Origin: Dysgonamonadaceae bacterium
GTDB lineage: Bacteria > Bacteroidota > Bacteroidia > Bacteroidales > Azobacteroidaceae
Direction of reading: 5' to 3'
Assembly (NCBI GenBank): GCA_031256775.1
Contig: JAIRPX010000021.1
Span: forward strand, 1 to 54,313
Length of the DNA stretch: 54,313 nt
Shown here: positions 1-10,042 of the stretch, piece by piece
How the letters are laid out: each line of letters opens with the position of its first letter
Position numbering within the stretch: position 1 is the first letter of the stretch
Position numbers and translations under genes: made by a program
The notes under the pieces: generated by a model
What the model was told of the DNA's origin: nothing
Seen by the model: only the letters and a program-made list of their open reading frames with translations
Database searches by the model: none

Positions 1-66
1 CTAATTCATAATTCCTAATTGTAATGCTTTAGCTTACAGTTTTTTGAACATTTATTTTTTATAAAT

Positions 67-2445
67 ATGAAAAATTTAATTACATTATTCGCATCTGTTT
101 TCATACTTGCTTCATGCGGCGCTGAGGGACGGCAAAAGCTCTCGCTCCGCTACGAGCAGCCCGCAGCCGAATGGATGCAGGCTACCCCCGTCGGCAACGG
201 ACGCTTGGGAGCCATGATCTACGGTGGCGCGGACACTGAAACCGTTGCCCTGAACGAAATCACCTTATGGTCGGGACAGCCGGACGAAAATCAGGAACAG
301 GCTTGCGGAAAAGAACAACTCGCTAAAATACGCCAACTGTTTTTTGAAGGAAATATTCCCGAAGGAAACAATCTGGGAACGAAGTATTTATCGGGAACGC
401 CACATTCCTTTGGAACGCATCTTCCTTTCGGGGACTTGAAAATAAAATTCAATTATGCTTCCGACAGGATAACGGATTATAAACGGGAACTGAATATCGA
501 AAATTCCCTTACTACCGTTGATTACAAGGCAGGCGATACGCATTTTACCCGCGAATATTTCTGTTCCAATCCCGACAATGTATTGATTATCAAACTGTAT
601 GCCGACAAAAAGAACGCCTTGAATTTTGAAGTCGGATTAGACTTGCTGCGCAAATCCGAAATCACAGCTTGGGGCAATACCCTGTCGTTTAGCGGACAGG
701 CATTGTTTGAAAAACAGGGTCAGGGAGGCGTATATTATGCCGGTAATATCCGGATTGTCAGTAAAGACGGACAGGTTGCAGCAAAAGAAAATGCCCTGAC
801 GGTGGAAAATGCGCAGGAAGCGTTGATTATCATCGACTTGCGCACTGATTACAAAAATCCCGACTATGCAAGTCTGTGCAATCAATCCGTTGAACAGGCG
901 GCGCAAAAAACCTACGAGGAATTGAAGCAGGCGCATATTGCCGACTATACCCGCCTCTTTAACAGGACGCAAATATATCTGGGAAAAAGCGAGATGGACA
1001 AATTGCCTACCGACGTCCGCTGGAAACAGCTAAGAGAACAGGGCAAAGACGATCCGGGTCTGATGGCTCTTTTTTTCCAGTATGGGCGCTACCTGCTGAT
1101 TTCCTGCTCGCGCGAAAACTCGCCGTTGCCCGCCAATTTACAGGGCGTATGGAACGACAATCTTGCCTGCAACATGGGATGGACTTGCGATTATCATCTG
1201 GACATCAATACCGAACAGAACTACTGGCTGGCAAACGTCGGCAACCTTGCCGAATGTAACGCTCCGCTGTTCAGTTACGTGAAAGACCTTTCGGAAGCCG
1301 GAGAAAAAACGGCAATGAAAGTTTACGGAAGTCCGGGCTGGGTAGCGCATACCGTTGCCAACGTCTGGGGTTATACTGCTCCCGGACAGGGCGTAAACTG
1401 GGGATTAACGCCCTCGTCGGGCGCATGGCAGGCTTCCCATTTGTGGACTCATTACTGTTTCACGCAGGACAAACAATTTTTGCAGGAGCAGGCATACCCA
1501 ATCCTGAAAAAAGCGGCTGTCTTTTTCATGGACTATCTGACGCTCGATCCGCGTAACGGCTATCTGATGACGGGACCAAGCATTTCTCCCGAAAACTCGT
1601 TCAAAGCCGACGGAGGCGAATGGTGCATGTCGCTCACGCCAACTATCGACCGGATTATGGTGTATGAAACATTCAAAGCCTGCATCGAATCGTCGGAAAT
1701 ACTTGGTATCGACGCCGATTTTCGCCAGTCGCTGGAAGCCTCATTAGCCAAACTGCCGCCAATACAAATCGGGAAAGACGGCACGATTCAGGAATGGTTT
1801 GAAGATTACGAGCTGGCGCATCCCGAACATCGCCACGCCTCGCACCTGCTGTCGCTCTATCCCTACAACCAGATTTCGACGGAGCATACGCCCGAACTTG
1901 CGGAAGCCGCCTCGAAATCCATCTACCGCCGTACTCACGCGCCCAATTACGAAGATACGGAATGGAGCCGCGCAAACGACATTTGTTTTTATGCCCGCCT
2001 GAAACAGGCAGATAATGCTTACGGCAATATCAAGGGCTTGCTGACCGTGTTTTCGCGGGAAAACCTCTTTACCTGTTCGCCTGCAGGCGTAGCCGGAGCG
2101 AATGAAGATATTTTCTCGTTCGACGCCAACGAAGCCGCACCTGCCGGTATCGCAGAAATGCTGATACAGAGCCACGAAGGTTATATAGAGTTTCTTCCCG
2201 CCTTGCCTGCGCAATGGAAAACAGGCTATTTCAAGGGACTTTGCGTTCGCGGCGGCGCGGAAGTAGATTTGGAATGGCAGAACGGCACAGTGAAAAATGC
2301 GAAAATCACCGCAAAAGTAGATAATACATTTGCCGTGAAAATTCCTTCGGGAAAAAAACTGCTGAAAGACGGTAAAACCGTTAGGGCAGAACAGAATATA
2401 GTAAAGATTGATTTGAAAAAAGACGAATCTGTTATAATTAATTGA
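67..2445 (+). CDS. GH95-family glycosidase lipoprotein (alpha-L-fucosidase/galactosidase type)
   Basis: Predicted exo-glycosidase of family GH95, which removes terminal alpha-L-fucose or alpha-L-galactose by inversion. The first 17 residues form a lipoprotein signal ending at Cys17 (ILASCGAEG). The N-terminal motif around ATPVGNGRLGAMIYGG and LNEITLWSGQ, and the length of 792 residues, are typical of GH95. The candidate general acid is Glu509 in ISPENSF. The candidate base Asp686 lies in SFDANEAAPAGIAEML. The motif that carries two catalytic Asn in Bifidobacterium AfcA reads Asp379-Ile-Asn381 here, which is a departure. No acidic residues follow the lipobox Cys, so a periplasm-facing anchor is inferred. 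It is the first gene of a run of same-strand genes; the next begins 2 bases after its stop. The reading is visibly GC-richer than the following genes. Family call is strong; substrate is inferred. Confidence 0.9.
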   Translation: MKNLITLFASVFILASCGAEGRQKLSLRYEQPAAEWMQATPVGNGRLGAMIYGGADTETVALNEITLWSGQPDENQEQACGKEQLAKIRQLFFEGNIPEGNNLGTKYLSGTPHSFGTHLPFGDLKIKFNYASDRITDYKRELNIENSLTTVDYKAGDTHFTREYFCSNPDNVLIIKLYADKKNALNFEVGLDLLRKSEITAWGNTLSFSGQALFEKQGQGGVYYAGNIRIVSKDGQVAAKENALTVENAQEALIIIDLRTDYKNPDYASLCNQSVEQAAQKTYEELKQAHIADYTRLFNRTQIYLGKSEMDKLPTDVRWKQLREQGKDDPGLMALFFQYGRYLLISCSRENSPLPANLQGVWNDNLACNMGWTCDYHLDINTEQNYWLANVGNLAECNAPLFSYVKDLSEAGEKTAMKVYGSPGWVAHTVANVWGYTAPGQGVNWGLTPSSGAWQASHLWTHYCFTQDKQFLQEQAYPILKKAAVFFMDYLTLDPRNGYLMTGPSISPENSFKADGGEWCMSLTPTIDRIMVYETFKACIESSEILGIDADFRQSLEASLAKLPPIQIGKDGTIQEWFEDYELAHPEHRHASHLLSLYPYNQISTEHTPELAEAASKSIYRRTHAPNYEDTEWSRANDICFYARLKQADNAYGNIKGLLTVFSRENLFTCSPAGVAGANEDIFSFDANEAAPAGIAEMLIQSHEGYIEFLPALPAQWKTGYFKGLCVRGGAEVDLEWQNGTVKNAKITAKVDNTFAVKIPSGKKLLKDGKTVRAEQNIVKIDLKKDESVIIN

Positions 2446-2447
2446 AT

Positions 2448-5051
2448 ATGATAAAATATAAAAAAAATCCGGCTGTCAGGCTGTTCCTTTTCGCGGTGCT
2501 TGCAAACTTTTGTTTTGCGTCCTGCGAAGACGATTACATCTACGACAACAAAGGCGAGATTCCTGAAGGTTTAAACTCCAGCATCTACGAATACATGGAA
2601 AAAGACGGGAAATTTACTTATTTCATTCGCCTGATCAATGATTTGGGATACGCGGAAGTCTTGTCCCGAACAGGAAGCAAAACCCTTTTTCCTGCAAATG
2701 ACGCTGCCTTTGAACGCTTTTTCAAGAATAACGAATACGGCGTTGGCAGCTATGACGCCCTGAGTCTGGCGCAGAAAAAAAACATAATGAATGGCAGCAT
2801 GTTGAATATGGCTTACCTTGCCAATATGCTTTCAAATGTATCCAGCTCCAACGATAACGCAATAATGGGCGAAGGACGCGCTATCCGGAAACGAACCGAC
2901 AACTCATTTCTCGACAGCATTTCGTTTGTTGTCGGCAATTCGGCGCAGTTTCCGGAAAACAGCTACTGGAATCGTTTCAGCAACAAAGGTCTGTATCTCG
3001 TGGACGACGAAACGCAACGTTATATGACTTTCTTTACTCCCGCCAATATGGTTGTGAGGGGTATTTCACGGGAAGATTTTGCCATCATAACCAATAATGC
3101 AGTCTATGAAGACAAAGCCTATTACGTTAATGGAATCAAAATCGTTAACCCCGACATTATCTGTAAGAACGGTTATATCCACGAGGTTGAAGAAGTATTA
3201 ATTCCTGCCAAAAACATGGATCAGCTTATTCGCGAAAACGGAGAAACCAATCTGTTCAGTCATTTAATGGGCAAATTCAGCGCCCCCTATTTCTACTGGG
3301 ACATATCCAAGCAGGCAACTGATTTTTACGACGGTTCCACGCCGTTGCGTCCGGTATTGCCAAACGCGGATTCCATATTTGTGAAAAGATATTTCACCGA
3401 CGGATTAGCTTACGATCCTGAAGGCAATACGCTCAGTAACTACGGTTTACTTTACTACGATCCGGCAAACAACGCTTATGGAGGCGACGAAGATATGGGC
3501 GTGATGTTTGTGCCGACAGACGAAGCTATGGATCAGTTCTTTAACGGTTCCAGAGGAAGCTTTCTGAAAGATGCTTACGGAACATGGGACAATATTCCAA
3601 CTTCCATTCTGGCTCTGTTTATCAAAAATCACCAGAAAAAGTCATTTTTCAGTTCCTTGCCTCATGCGTGGGGAGAAATGAACGATGAAGCAAGTTTTGC
3701 CATGAACGTTAAAAGAGCAGACATTAAAAAAGCTTTAATAGCTGGCAACGGCGTGACTTATATTACAAATACAGTTTATCCTCCGGTTGATTATCAGTGC
3801 GTTTATGCTTCCACGCTAATCAGTAACGATACTAAAATCATGAATTGGAGTATTCAGGATAAATTAATGAAATTTTATCTCTATCTCCGATCTATGGAAA
3901 ACATGTATAACCTGATAATACCTGTTGATGAAGCATTTAAAAACTATCGCGATCCGCTGTCATGGGCAAACAATTCAACAGCCGAAGGTCGCGAAATATG
4001 GGATTTCTATTATTCGCCCGAATACGATATGGTATTCGCCAATATCTACAATGTTGATGAAAGCGGGAATAAATCAAGTTTGAAAACCACCTATACCTAT
4101 TCTGCCACTCACCAGGAATTAATCAAGAACAGGTTGGAGGATATTATCAACATGCACATCATAGTGGGCGACAAAAATAAATCCACAGGAGAAATGAACG
4201 GTTATATCGACGACGGTCAAACCAAGTATGCGCTGACTAAAATCGGCGCAACTGTGAAAATAGACGGGAACGGATTATCCACAACTATTTCCGGCGGAGG
4301 CGACATTGAACAGGCTATGCAACCGGCTTCCATCATCAAGGCTTTTGATTCCGATAACGGGAAAACGTTTTTTGTAGATAAGATTATTCACGATCCGATA
4401 AAATCTGTTTATCAGGTACTTGGCGAACACGAAGAATTTAAGGCATTTTTCGATCTGCTAACAGGCGGAGGCATTTTCAGTACAAAACAAGCTGCCGGTT
4501 CCAATATTGGCGGTTTGGGTTATGTGGTTAATTCTTTCAATAACTTCCGCTATACTGTTTTTGTGCCTACCAAAGAAGCTCTCGACGCTGTTTTCGCAGG
4601 CGACAAATCTTCCCGCGATTTGTGGACATGGGAAGAAATAGACGCTATAGATCCGAATTTGCCCAATTATGCACAGTTTAGGAAGGAAAAGGAAACTTTG
4701 CTTAGTGAATTTCTAAAATATCACTTTGCCGACAATTCGGCATATATCAATGGAAGAAATTATTCTGCCAACTATGAAACGGCTGCCCGTTACGAATCGC
4801 AGTACGGAGGCGGGAAATTCAGGAAAATTACTGTGAAATGCAACGGAGACAATATGGAAGTCATTGGCGGAGACAATAGGACAGCCAATGTGAAAAAAAT
4901 AAATAATCTCTACAATCTAATGGCTCGTGATTATATTGTAAGTTTTGTAACAAAAGGCGGAGCGCAGGTTCCTAACAAAATCGAATCATCTTCGCGTGCA
5001 GTTATTCATTTAATTGATAATGTTTTAAGATATGAAAAAGATGAAGATTAA
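2448..5051 (+). CDS. Multidomain fasciclin (FAS1) surface lipoprotein
   Basis: Large lipoprotein of 867 residues made of about four FAS1 domains. Signal peptide with lipobox FCFASCEDDY; the acidic residues after Cys resemble the Bacteroidetes export signal for surface lipoproteins. FAS1 H1-like motifs appear as TLFPANDAAFERFF, VMFVPTDEAMDQFF, LIIPVDEAFKNY and TVFVPTKEALDAVF. H2-like motifs appear as GYIHEVEEVLIP near residue 250 and AVIHLIDNVLRYE at the C-terminus. An upstream in-frame TTG at 2442 exists, but ATG at 2448 gives a normal signal peptide and avoids overlap with the GH95 stop. The 3' end overlaps the following susC start by 20 bases, so the two are translationally linked. Role inferred: glycan or protein-glycan binding together with SusC/D. 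No catalytic motif was seen. Confidence 0.82.
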   Translation: MIKYKKNPAVRLFLFAVLANFCFASCEDDYIYDNKGEIPEGLNSSIYEYMEKDGKFTYFIRLINDLGYAEVLSRTGSKTLFPANDAAFERFFKNNEYGVGSYDALSLAQKKNIMNGSMLNMAYLANMLSNVSSSNDNAIMGEGRAIRKRTDNSFLDSISFVVGNSAQFPENSYWNRFSNKGLYLVDDETQRYMTFFTPANMVVRGISREDFAIITNNAVYEDKAYYVNGIKIVNPDIICKNGYIHEVEEVLIPAKNMDQLIRENGETNLFSHLMGKFSAPYFYWDISKQATDFYDGSTPLRPVLPNADSIFVKRYFTDGLAYDPEGNTLSNYGLLYYDPANNAYGGDEDMGVMFVPTDEAMDQFFNGSRGSFLKDAYGTWDNIPTSILALFIKNHQKKSFFSSLPHAWGEMNDEASFAMNVKRADIKKALIAGNGVTYITNTVYPPVDYQCVYASTLISNDTKIMNWSIQDKLMKFYLYLRSMENMYNLIIPVDEAFKNYRDPLSWANNSTAEGREIWDFYYSPEYDMVFANIYNVDESGNKSSLKTTYTYSATHQELIKNRLEDIINMHIIVGDKNKSTGEMNGYIDDGQTKYALTKIGATVKIDGNGLSTTISGGGDIEQAMQPASIIKAFDSDNGKTFFVDKIIHDPIKSVYQVLGEHEEFKAFFDLLTGGGIFSTKQAAGSNIGGLGYVVNSFNNFRYTVFVPTKEALDAVFAGDKSSRDLWTWEEIDAIDPNLPNYAQFRKEKETLLSEFLKYHFADNSAYINGRNYSANYETAARYESQYGGGKFRKITVKCNGDNMEVIGGDNRTANVKKINNLYNLMARDYIVSFVTKGGAQVPNKIESSSRAVIHLIDNVLRYEKDED

Positions 5052-8000
5052 TTTGAAACGCATAGTTCTGGTTTTTTTCCTGTGTTTGCCCGTTGTGCTT
5101 GCCGCCCAGGAAGGCGCTCTTATTACCGGCAATGTTTATTCCGAGCAGGAAGGCGGTCTTGTTGGCGTAACCGTTCTTGAGATTGACAAGACAGACAGGA
5201 CTGTTTCTGCAACCACCAGCGATTTCAGCGGGAACTTTTCCCTGCAAATTAAAAACTCAAATAACAAGCTTAGCTTTTCTTACGTTGGCTTTAAGACGGC
5301 TGTTTTACAAATTGGCAGTCAGCGCAAGTTCAGCGTTAAACTGGATGAGAGTACAACCCTTGCAGAAGTTGTAATTGTTACGCAGGCAGTCCATAACGAC
5401 GGGACTTTTGCCATTCCCAAGCGGGAAATCGCAGGCGCCGTACAGCGAATCAATACTGCCGAACTCAAGGGGCTATCTGTTGCCTCTATCGACGACGCTC
5501 TTCAAGGACGTATTGCCGGTTTGGATATAGTAGGCGCATCGGGCAATCTTGGTGCAGGTTCCACGTTGCGTATTCGCGGCACAAGCTCGCTCAATGCCAA
5601 GTCTGAACCGTTAATTGTTGTGAACGACGTGCCTTTCGAGAACAATATCAGTTCGCTCGATTTGAACAACGCCACTGAGGAACAGTTTGCCAACCTGCTG
5701 AACATCAGCCCCGACGACATCGAAGAGATAACCGTCCTGAAAGACGGAGCATCTGCCGCTATCTGGGGAGCGCGCGGCGCTAACGGAGTTATCAGCATCC
5801 GCACGAAAAAGGGCGTTAAAGGTCCTACGCGGATTCAATATTCATATCGCTTTTCGGGCAAACAGCAACCTTCGGGAATACCCCTGCTTAACGGCGACGA
5901 ATATACAATGATGATGAAACAGGCTTATTTCAATCCCTATCAGCAAGAAAACAGCGCTGTTTTGCCGGAATTTAGCTACGATCCCAATTTCTACGAATAC
6001 GAAAATTTCAATAACAATACCGACTGGGTCAAGGAAATTACACAATACGGTTTCGACCACGATCATAATCTTACGGTTTCCGGCGGAGGTGAAAAAGCCA
6101 CGTTCCGCATGTCGCTTGGTTATCTGAGTCAGCGCGGCACCGTTATCAAGCAAAGCCTTGACAGAATTACCAGCCGTATGAATTTTGAATACAGACTCTC
6201 CGACAGGATTAGCTTTACGCCCGAATTTGCAGTTACATACGTTAACAATCATCAAAACCTGGCGTATGATCCGTCTGACGAATGGAATACAAATAATCTG
6301 CAAAGCATCGCCTACAAGAAAATGCCGAATGTATCTGTTTTCAGGCAAGATGCTTTCGGAAATAATACAGGTCAGTTTTATGCTATTCCAAATATTCGCC
6401 ATCAGTCTGCGTATGACGGCATTCCCCTGCTGGATGAGAAACAGAGACGTCTGGCTAATCCGGTAGCTTACGCCTATCTCGGAACAAACAATAATAAAAG
6501 TTTGCGCGTTACGCCAAAATTGAGTTTCCGTTTCGACTTTCTGGATCCAGCCTCAACCATGCTGCGATATAATGGTTATTTATCCTTAGATTATAACAGC
6601 GAGAATGATAACCGGTTCTATCCCCGCGAATTATTTCCCGACGACTGGACTGACGCATCCCTGCCCAACAGATCGTATATGGCTGACAAGGCAGCCCTGA
6701 CTGTCAATTCCGACCAGAATATAACATGGTCGCCCAAAATGGAAAACAACAGCAGTTTGCTTATTTATGCTTCGTGGCAGGTGGAAACGGTGAAAAATTA
6801 TTTTCAGGAACTGGGAAAATCCAGACTGGCGACTTCAAGCACTACCGACCCTTCTTTACCAGGCGATTACATCAATTTCGGTAACGGCTCGGAAGAACGC
6901 AGAATCATGGCTTTTCTGGGACGCGCCCACTATTCCCTATTTGGCAGATATATTCTTGACGCCAGTTTCAGGCGCGAAGGAGACAGCCGGTTTGGACGAA
7001 ACAACCTCTGGGGCAACTTCTACGGCGCTTCCGCCAAATGGATTATGTCGGATGAAGGATTTATGAAGGCGACGAAATCGTGGCTAACCGAACTGGGCTG
7101 GAGAATCGCTTATGGCGTTACCGGTAATCCGCCTGACAGGAACTACCTGTATTTCAGCCGTTACAATGGAAGCGGCTCATATATCGATCTTTCAGCTATA
7201 CGTCCTGTGTCCCTGCAACTTGCTAACCTGAAATGGGAAACGTCTTCCTCCTACAACGGCGGTTTCGACCTCAGCCTTTTCGATTATAAGTTTAATCTGG
7301 ACGCCAATATCTATAAAAAGCGCACCAAAGATTTGTTGCTCAAAGGATTGTCTATTCCCACAGCCAGCGGTTTTTCTTCTTTGGATTATGTTAATGCCGG
7401 TATCATTGATAACAACGGATGGGAATTGAATGTTAATACGCAGAAATTGATCACTTTCCACGACTGGTCGCTTGATTTCAATTTCAATATGGCAAACAAT
7501 GCCAATAAGTTTATTTCGCTGGATCCAAGCTTTGCCCGCTCGTATAACAAAGATTTTGTTTATGCCAACGATGCAGGTTATTTATCACGTATTCAGGAAA
7601 ATAACGCATTGGGATCTATTTATGGATTCCGCTATAAAGGGGTTTATCAATACGACAAATACAAAGACAGCGACGGAAATCCCAATCCCGGAACATCGCC
7701 TTTTGCCCGAAATGCCGACGGTAATATTATTCTGGACGGCAATGGCGACCCTGTTCCCATGACTTTTGCTTACGGTTCGTCTATGGCTTACACTTTTCGT
7801 GGAGGCGATGCAATTTATGAAGACATCAATCATGACGGCACTATCAATGAATTGGATATTGTTTATCTTGGCAACAGCAATCCAAAATTGAACGGCGGAT
7901 TCGGCGCTACCGTCCGGTACAAAAATTTCTCGGTCAACGCCTTTTTTAATTTCCGTTATGGAAACAAAATTATTAATCAGGCTCGCCGCGATTTGGAAAG

Positions 8001-8388
8001 CATGTATGGCAACAATAACCAGTCGATTGCTGTGAACTGGCGCTGGCTGAAAGACGGCGACCAGACTGAAATACCGCGCGCGCTCTATAACTTCGGCTAT
8101 AACAGTTTGCCGAGCGACCGGTTTGTTGAAGACGGATCATACGTCCGCTTCAAGTTCCTGACATTTATGTTCAATTTCGAGAAAAAACATATTAAAAACT
8201 TGGGATTGAATCAATTAGATCTGTATCTCACGCTTAATGACCTCTTTACTTTTACCAGCTACAGAGGTGTTGATCCTGAAATCATGCAAAACATGAACCA
8301 GCAGGATGGTTTGGTTGGTATCAGCGTTGATAAAAACAGGACTCCGCGCGCTCAGTATTTCACGCTGGGCATTACTGCAGGGTTTTGA
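5032..8388 (+). CDS. SusC/RagA-family TonB-dependent outer-membrane transporter (pair 1)
   Basis: Outer-membrane glycan importer energised by TonB, 1118 residues. A signal peptide of about 25 residues ends in VLAAQ. It is followed by a carboxypeptidase-regulatory-like beta-sandwich (about 27-110, ending LAEVVIV), a plug domain (about 125-265) with the SusC-type strings LRIRGTSSLNAKSEPLIVV and EEITVLKDGASAAIWGARG, and a 22-strand-type barrel ending in the aromatic-containing TLGITAGF. It overlaps the end of the FAS1 gene and is followed 34 bases later by susD, the standard pair order. An alternative ATG at 5041 would shorten it by 3 residues. It forms the transport complex with the SusD protein at 8423. 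Substrate is unknown; context suggests a fucose/galactose and xylose/arabinose-containing glycan. Confidence 0.95.
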   Translation: MKKMKINLKRIVLVFFLCLPVVLAAQEGALITGNVYSEQEGGLVGVTVLEIDKTDRTVSATTSDFSGNFSLQIKNSNNKLSFSYVGFKTAVLQIGSQRKFSVKLDESTTLAEVVIVTQAVHNDGTFAIPKREIAGAVQRINTAELKGLSVASIDDALQGRIAGLDIVGASGNLGAGSTLRIRGTSSLNAKSEPLIVVNDVPFENNISSLDLNNATEEQFANLLNISPDDIEEITVLKDGASAAIWGARGANGVISIRTKKGVKGPTRIQYSYRFSGKQQPSGIPLLNGDEYTMMMKQAYFNPYQQENSAVLPEFSYDPNFYEYENFNNNTDWVKEITQYGFDHDHNLTVSGGGEKATFRMSLGYLSQRGTVIKQSLDRITSRMNFEYRLSDRISFTPEFAVTYVNNHQNLAYDPSDEWNTNNLQSIAYKKMPNVSVFRQDAFGNNTGQFYAIPNIRHQSAYDGIPLLDEKQRRLANPVAYAYLGTNNNKSLRVTPKLSFRFDFLDPASTMLRYNGYLSLDYNSENDNRFYPRELFPDDWTDASLPNRSYMADKAALTVNSDQNITWSPKMENNSSLLIYASWQVETVKNYFQELGKSRLATSSTTDPSLPGDYINFGNGSEERRIMAFLGRAHYSLFGRYILDASFRREGDSRFGRNNLWGNFYGASAKWIMSDEGFMKATKSWLTELGWRIAYGVTGNPPDRNYLYFSRYNGSGSYIDLSAIRPVSLQLANLKWETSSSYNGGFDLSLFDYKFNLDANIYKKRTKDLLLKGLSIPTASGFSSLDYVNAGIIDNNGWELNVNTQKLITFHDWSLDFNFNMANNANKFISLDPSFARSYNKDFVYANDAGYLSRIQENNALGSIYGFRYKGVYQYDKYKDSDGNPNPGTSPFARNADGNIILDGNGDPVPMTFAYGSSMAYTFRGGDAIYEDINHDGTINELDIVYLGNSNPKLNGGFGATVRYKNFSVNAFFNFRYGNKIINQARRDLESMYGNNNQSIAVNWRWLKDGDQTEIPRALYNFGYNSLPSDRFVEDGSYVRFKFLTFMFNFEKKHIKNLGLNQLDLYLTLNDLFTFTSYRGVDPEIMQNMNQQDGLVGISVDKNRTPRAQYFTLGITAGF

Positions 8389-8422
8389 TTAATTAGGAAT
8401 TAAGAATTTAAGAATATGAATT

Positions 8423-10030
8423 ATGTGTAGAAAAAATATCATTAGAATTAAAAATACATTTAAGATAATGCTCATTGTTCTTGCAGCCGGTTTTGCTTCC
8501 TGCAATGACTGGTTTGATTTGCGTCCAATGTCGGATACTATCTCTGAAGACTTTTGGAAAGACGAAAAGGATGTAAGAAGCATGGTTGGCGCATGTTATC
8601 GCGCTATGAATGAGGGCGGTTTTCTCGACAGGCTAATGGTTTGGGGCGAAATTCGTTCCGACAATGTGATGAAAGGTCTGTCGGCTGCCGAAGAACGTAA
8701 TCGCGACGTAACGCGCATTTTGGATTTAACGCTTAATGCTACAAATCAATATGCTTCATGGACAGAGTATTATCAGGTTATCAATTATTGCAATACAGTG
8801 ATTGACTTTGCTCCTGCCGTACTGGAAAAAGATCCAAATTTCACGGAAGCTCAGCTGCACGCTTATCTGGCTGAAGTTAAAGGTATTCGCGCCCTGTGCT
8901 ATTTTATTTTGGTGCGCTCTTTTCGCAATATCCCCTTCTCAACGGAGGCTTTTGTCGATGACAACCGTCCTTTTAATATGCCTCAATCAAGCCCCGACGA
9001 AGTAATTAACTTCCTCATCAACGACTTGAAAGCCGTCGAAAACGATGCTGTTGTTGAATTTTTAGACAGGGCAAGCGACAAGGGTAGAATTACGCGGAAA
9101 GCAATCTGGTGCCTGATTGCAGACATGTTGCTGTGGCAAGGCGAATACGCCGAGTGTATATCATACTGCGACAAAATATTAAATATGTCTGCTGTTTCTG
9201 CAAAAAGCCGTCTTGAACTCGAAAAATCGCCGTCTGAATACTATAACCGTATCTTTATTCAGGGCAATTCTAACGAAAGTATTTTTGAACTGCAATTTGA
9301 ACCGAATTTAGTAATCGGAAATACCGCCGTCCATTCCATGTACAGCATTGGCGAATATAGAGGCTTTTCGGAAAATTACAGAACTTTCGACGCCAAACAT
9401 GAACGTGTTTGCTCCTTCGATTTCGTGACAAAAATTCCACTGTTCAGATCGGCTGACCTGCGATCGAAAGATTTTTACATGCAGGCGGGAAATAATGAAC
9501 GTTTTCCAATCGTGAAATATGTGGGATTGAGAAATACGCGCATGGAAAAACCGGTAACGGAAGCTTACAGCTCAACGCCTCTGCACAGCTGGATTTTCTA
9601 CCGTCTTCCGGATGTTTACCTGATGAAAGCTGAAGCTCTGGTGGAATCCGGCGGCGACCTTGACGAAGCATTAGCTTGCGTATCAAAAAGCTACGACAGG
9701 GCTAATCCCGATCTCGGCGAAAATTCTTTAGTACTGGGAACGAGAGAAGATACGAGAGAACTTGTATTTGAGGAACGTCAGCGGGAATTTCTCTTTGAAG
9801 GCAAACGATATTTCGACCTGCTGAGAAGAGTGAAACGCGAAGGCAACACAAACAGCGTCCTTCCCCTTCTGATACGGAAATATGAAGGCAACGGAATGAG
9901 TTCCAATACTGTTCGTGGTAAATTAAGCGACCTTGACGCCCTCTATATGCCAATCAGCGAGAATGAACTGAAAACAAATCCTCTGCTGCAACAAAATCCT
10001 TTTTATGTTTCAACTTCAATAATCAAATAA
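8423..10030 (+). CDS. SusD/RagB-family glycan-binding lipoprotein (pair 1)
   Basis: Surface lipoprotein of 535 residues that forms the lid of the SusC transporter and binds oligosaccharide. The lipobox is GFASCNDWFD, with Cys27. The N-terminal pattern LRPMSDTISEDFWKDEKDVRSMVGACYRAM, seen in parts here as SEDFWKDEKDV and GACYRAM, and the C-terminal FEGKRYFDLLRRVKR are SusD hallmarks. It starts 34 bases after susC; the short spacer carries an AT-rich AATTAGGAATTAAG-type sequence. Length is typical. It works with the product of 5032-8388. Confidence 0.95.
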   Translation: MCRKNIIRIKNTFKIMLIVLAAGFASCNDWFDLRPMSDTISEDFWKDEKDVRSMVGACYRAMNEGGFLDRLMVWGEIRSDNVMKGLSAAEERNRDVTRILDLTLNATNQYASWTEYYQVINYCNTVIDFAPAVLEKDPNFTEAQLHAYLAEVKGIRALCYFILVRSFRNIPFSTEAFVDDNRPFNMPQSSPDEVINFLINDLKAVENDAVVEFLDRASDKGRITRKAIWCLIADMLLWQGEYAECISYCDKILNMSAVSAKSRLELEKSPSEYYNRIFIQGNSNESIFELQFEPNLVIGNTAVHSMYSIGEYRGFSENYRTFDAKHERVCSFDFVTKIPLFRSADLRSKDFYMQAGNNERFPIVKYVGLRNTRMEKPVTEAYSSTPLHSWIFYRLPDVYLMKAEALVESGGDLDEALACVSKSYDRANPDLGENSLVLGTREDTRELVFEERQREFLFEGKRYFDLLRRVKREGNTNSVLPLLIRKYEGNGMSSNTVRGKLSDLDALYMPISENELKTNPLLQQNPFYVSTSIIK

Positions 10031-10042
10031 ATTTTTATATTC

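Noticed and set aside
637-2214. Several minus-strand open frames inside the GH95 gene
   Set aside because: They are antisense shadows of a strongly conserved coding frame and have no protein-like motifs or promoters.
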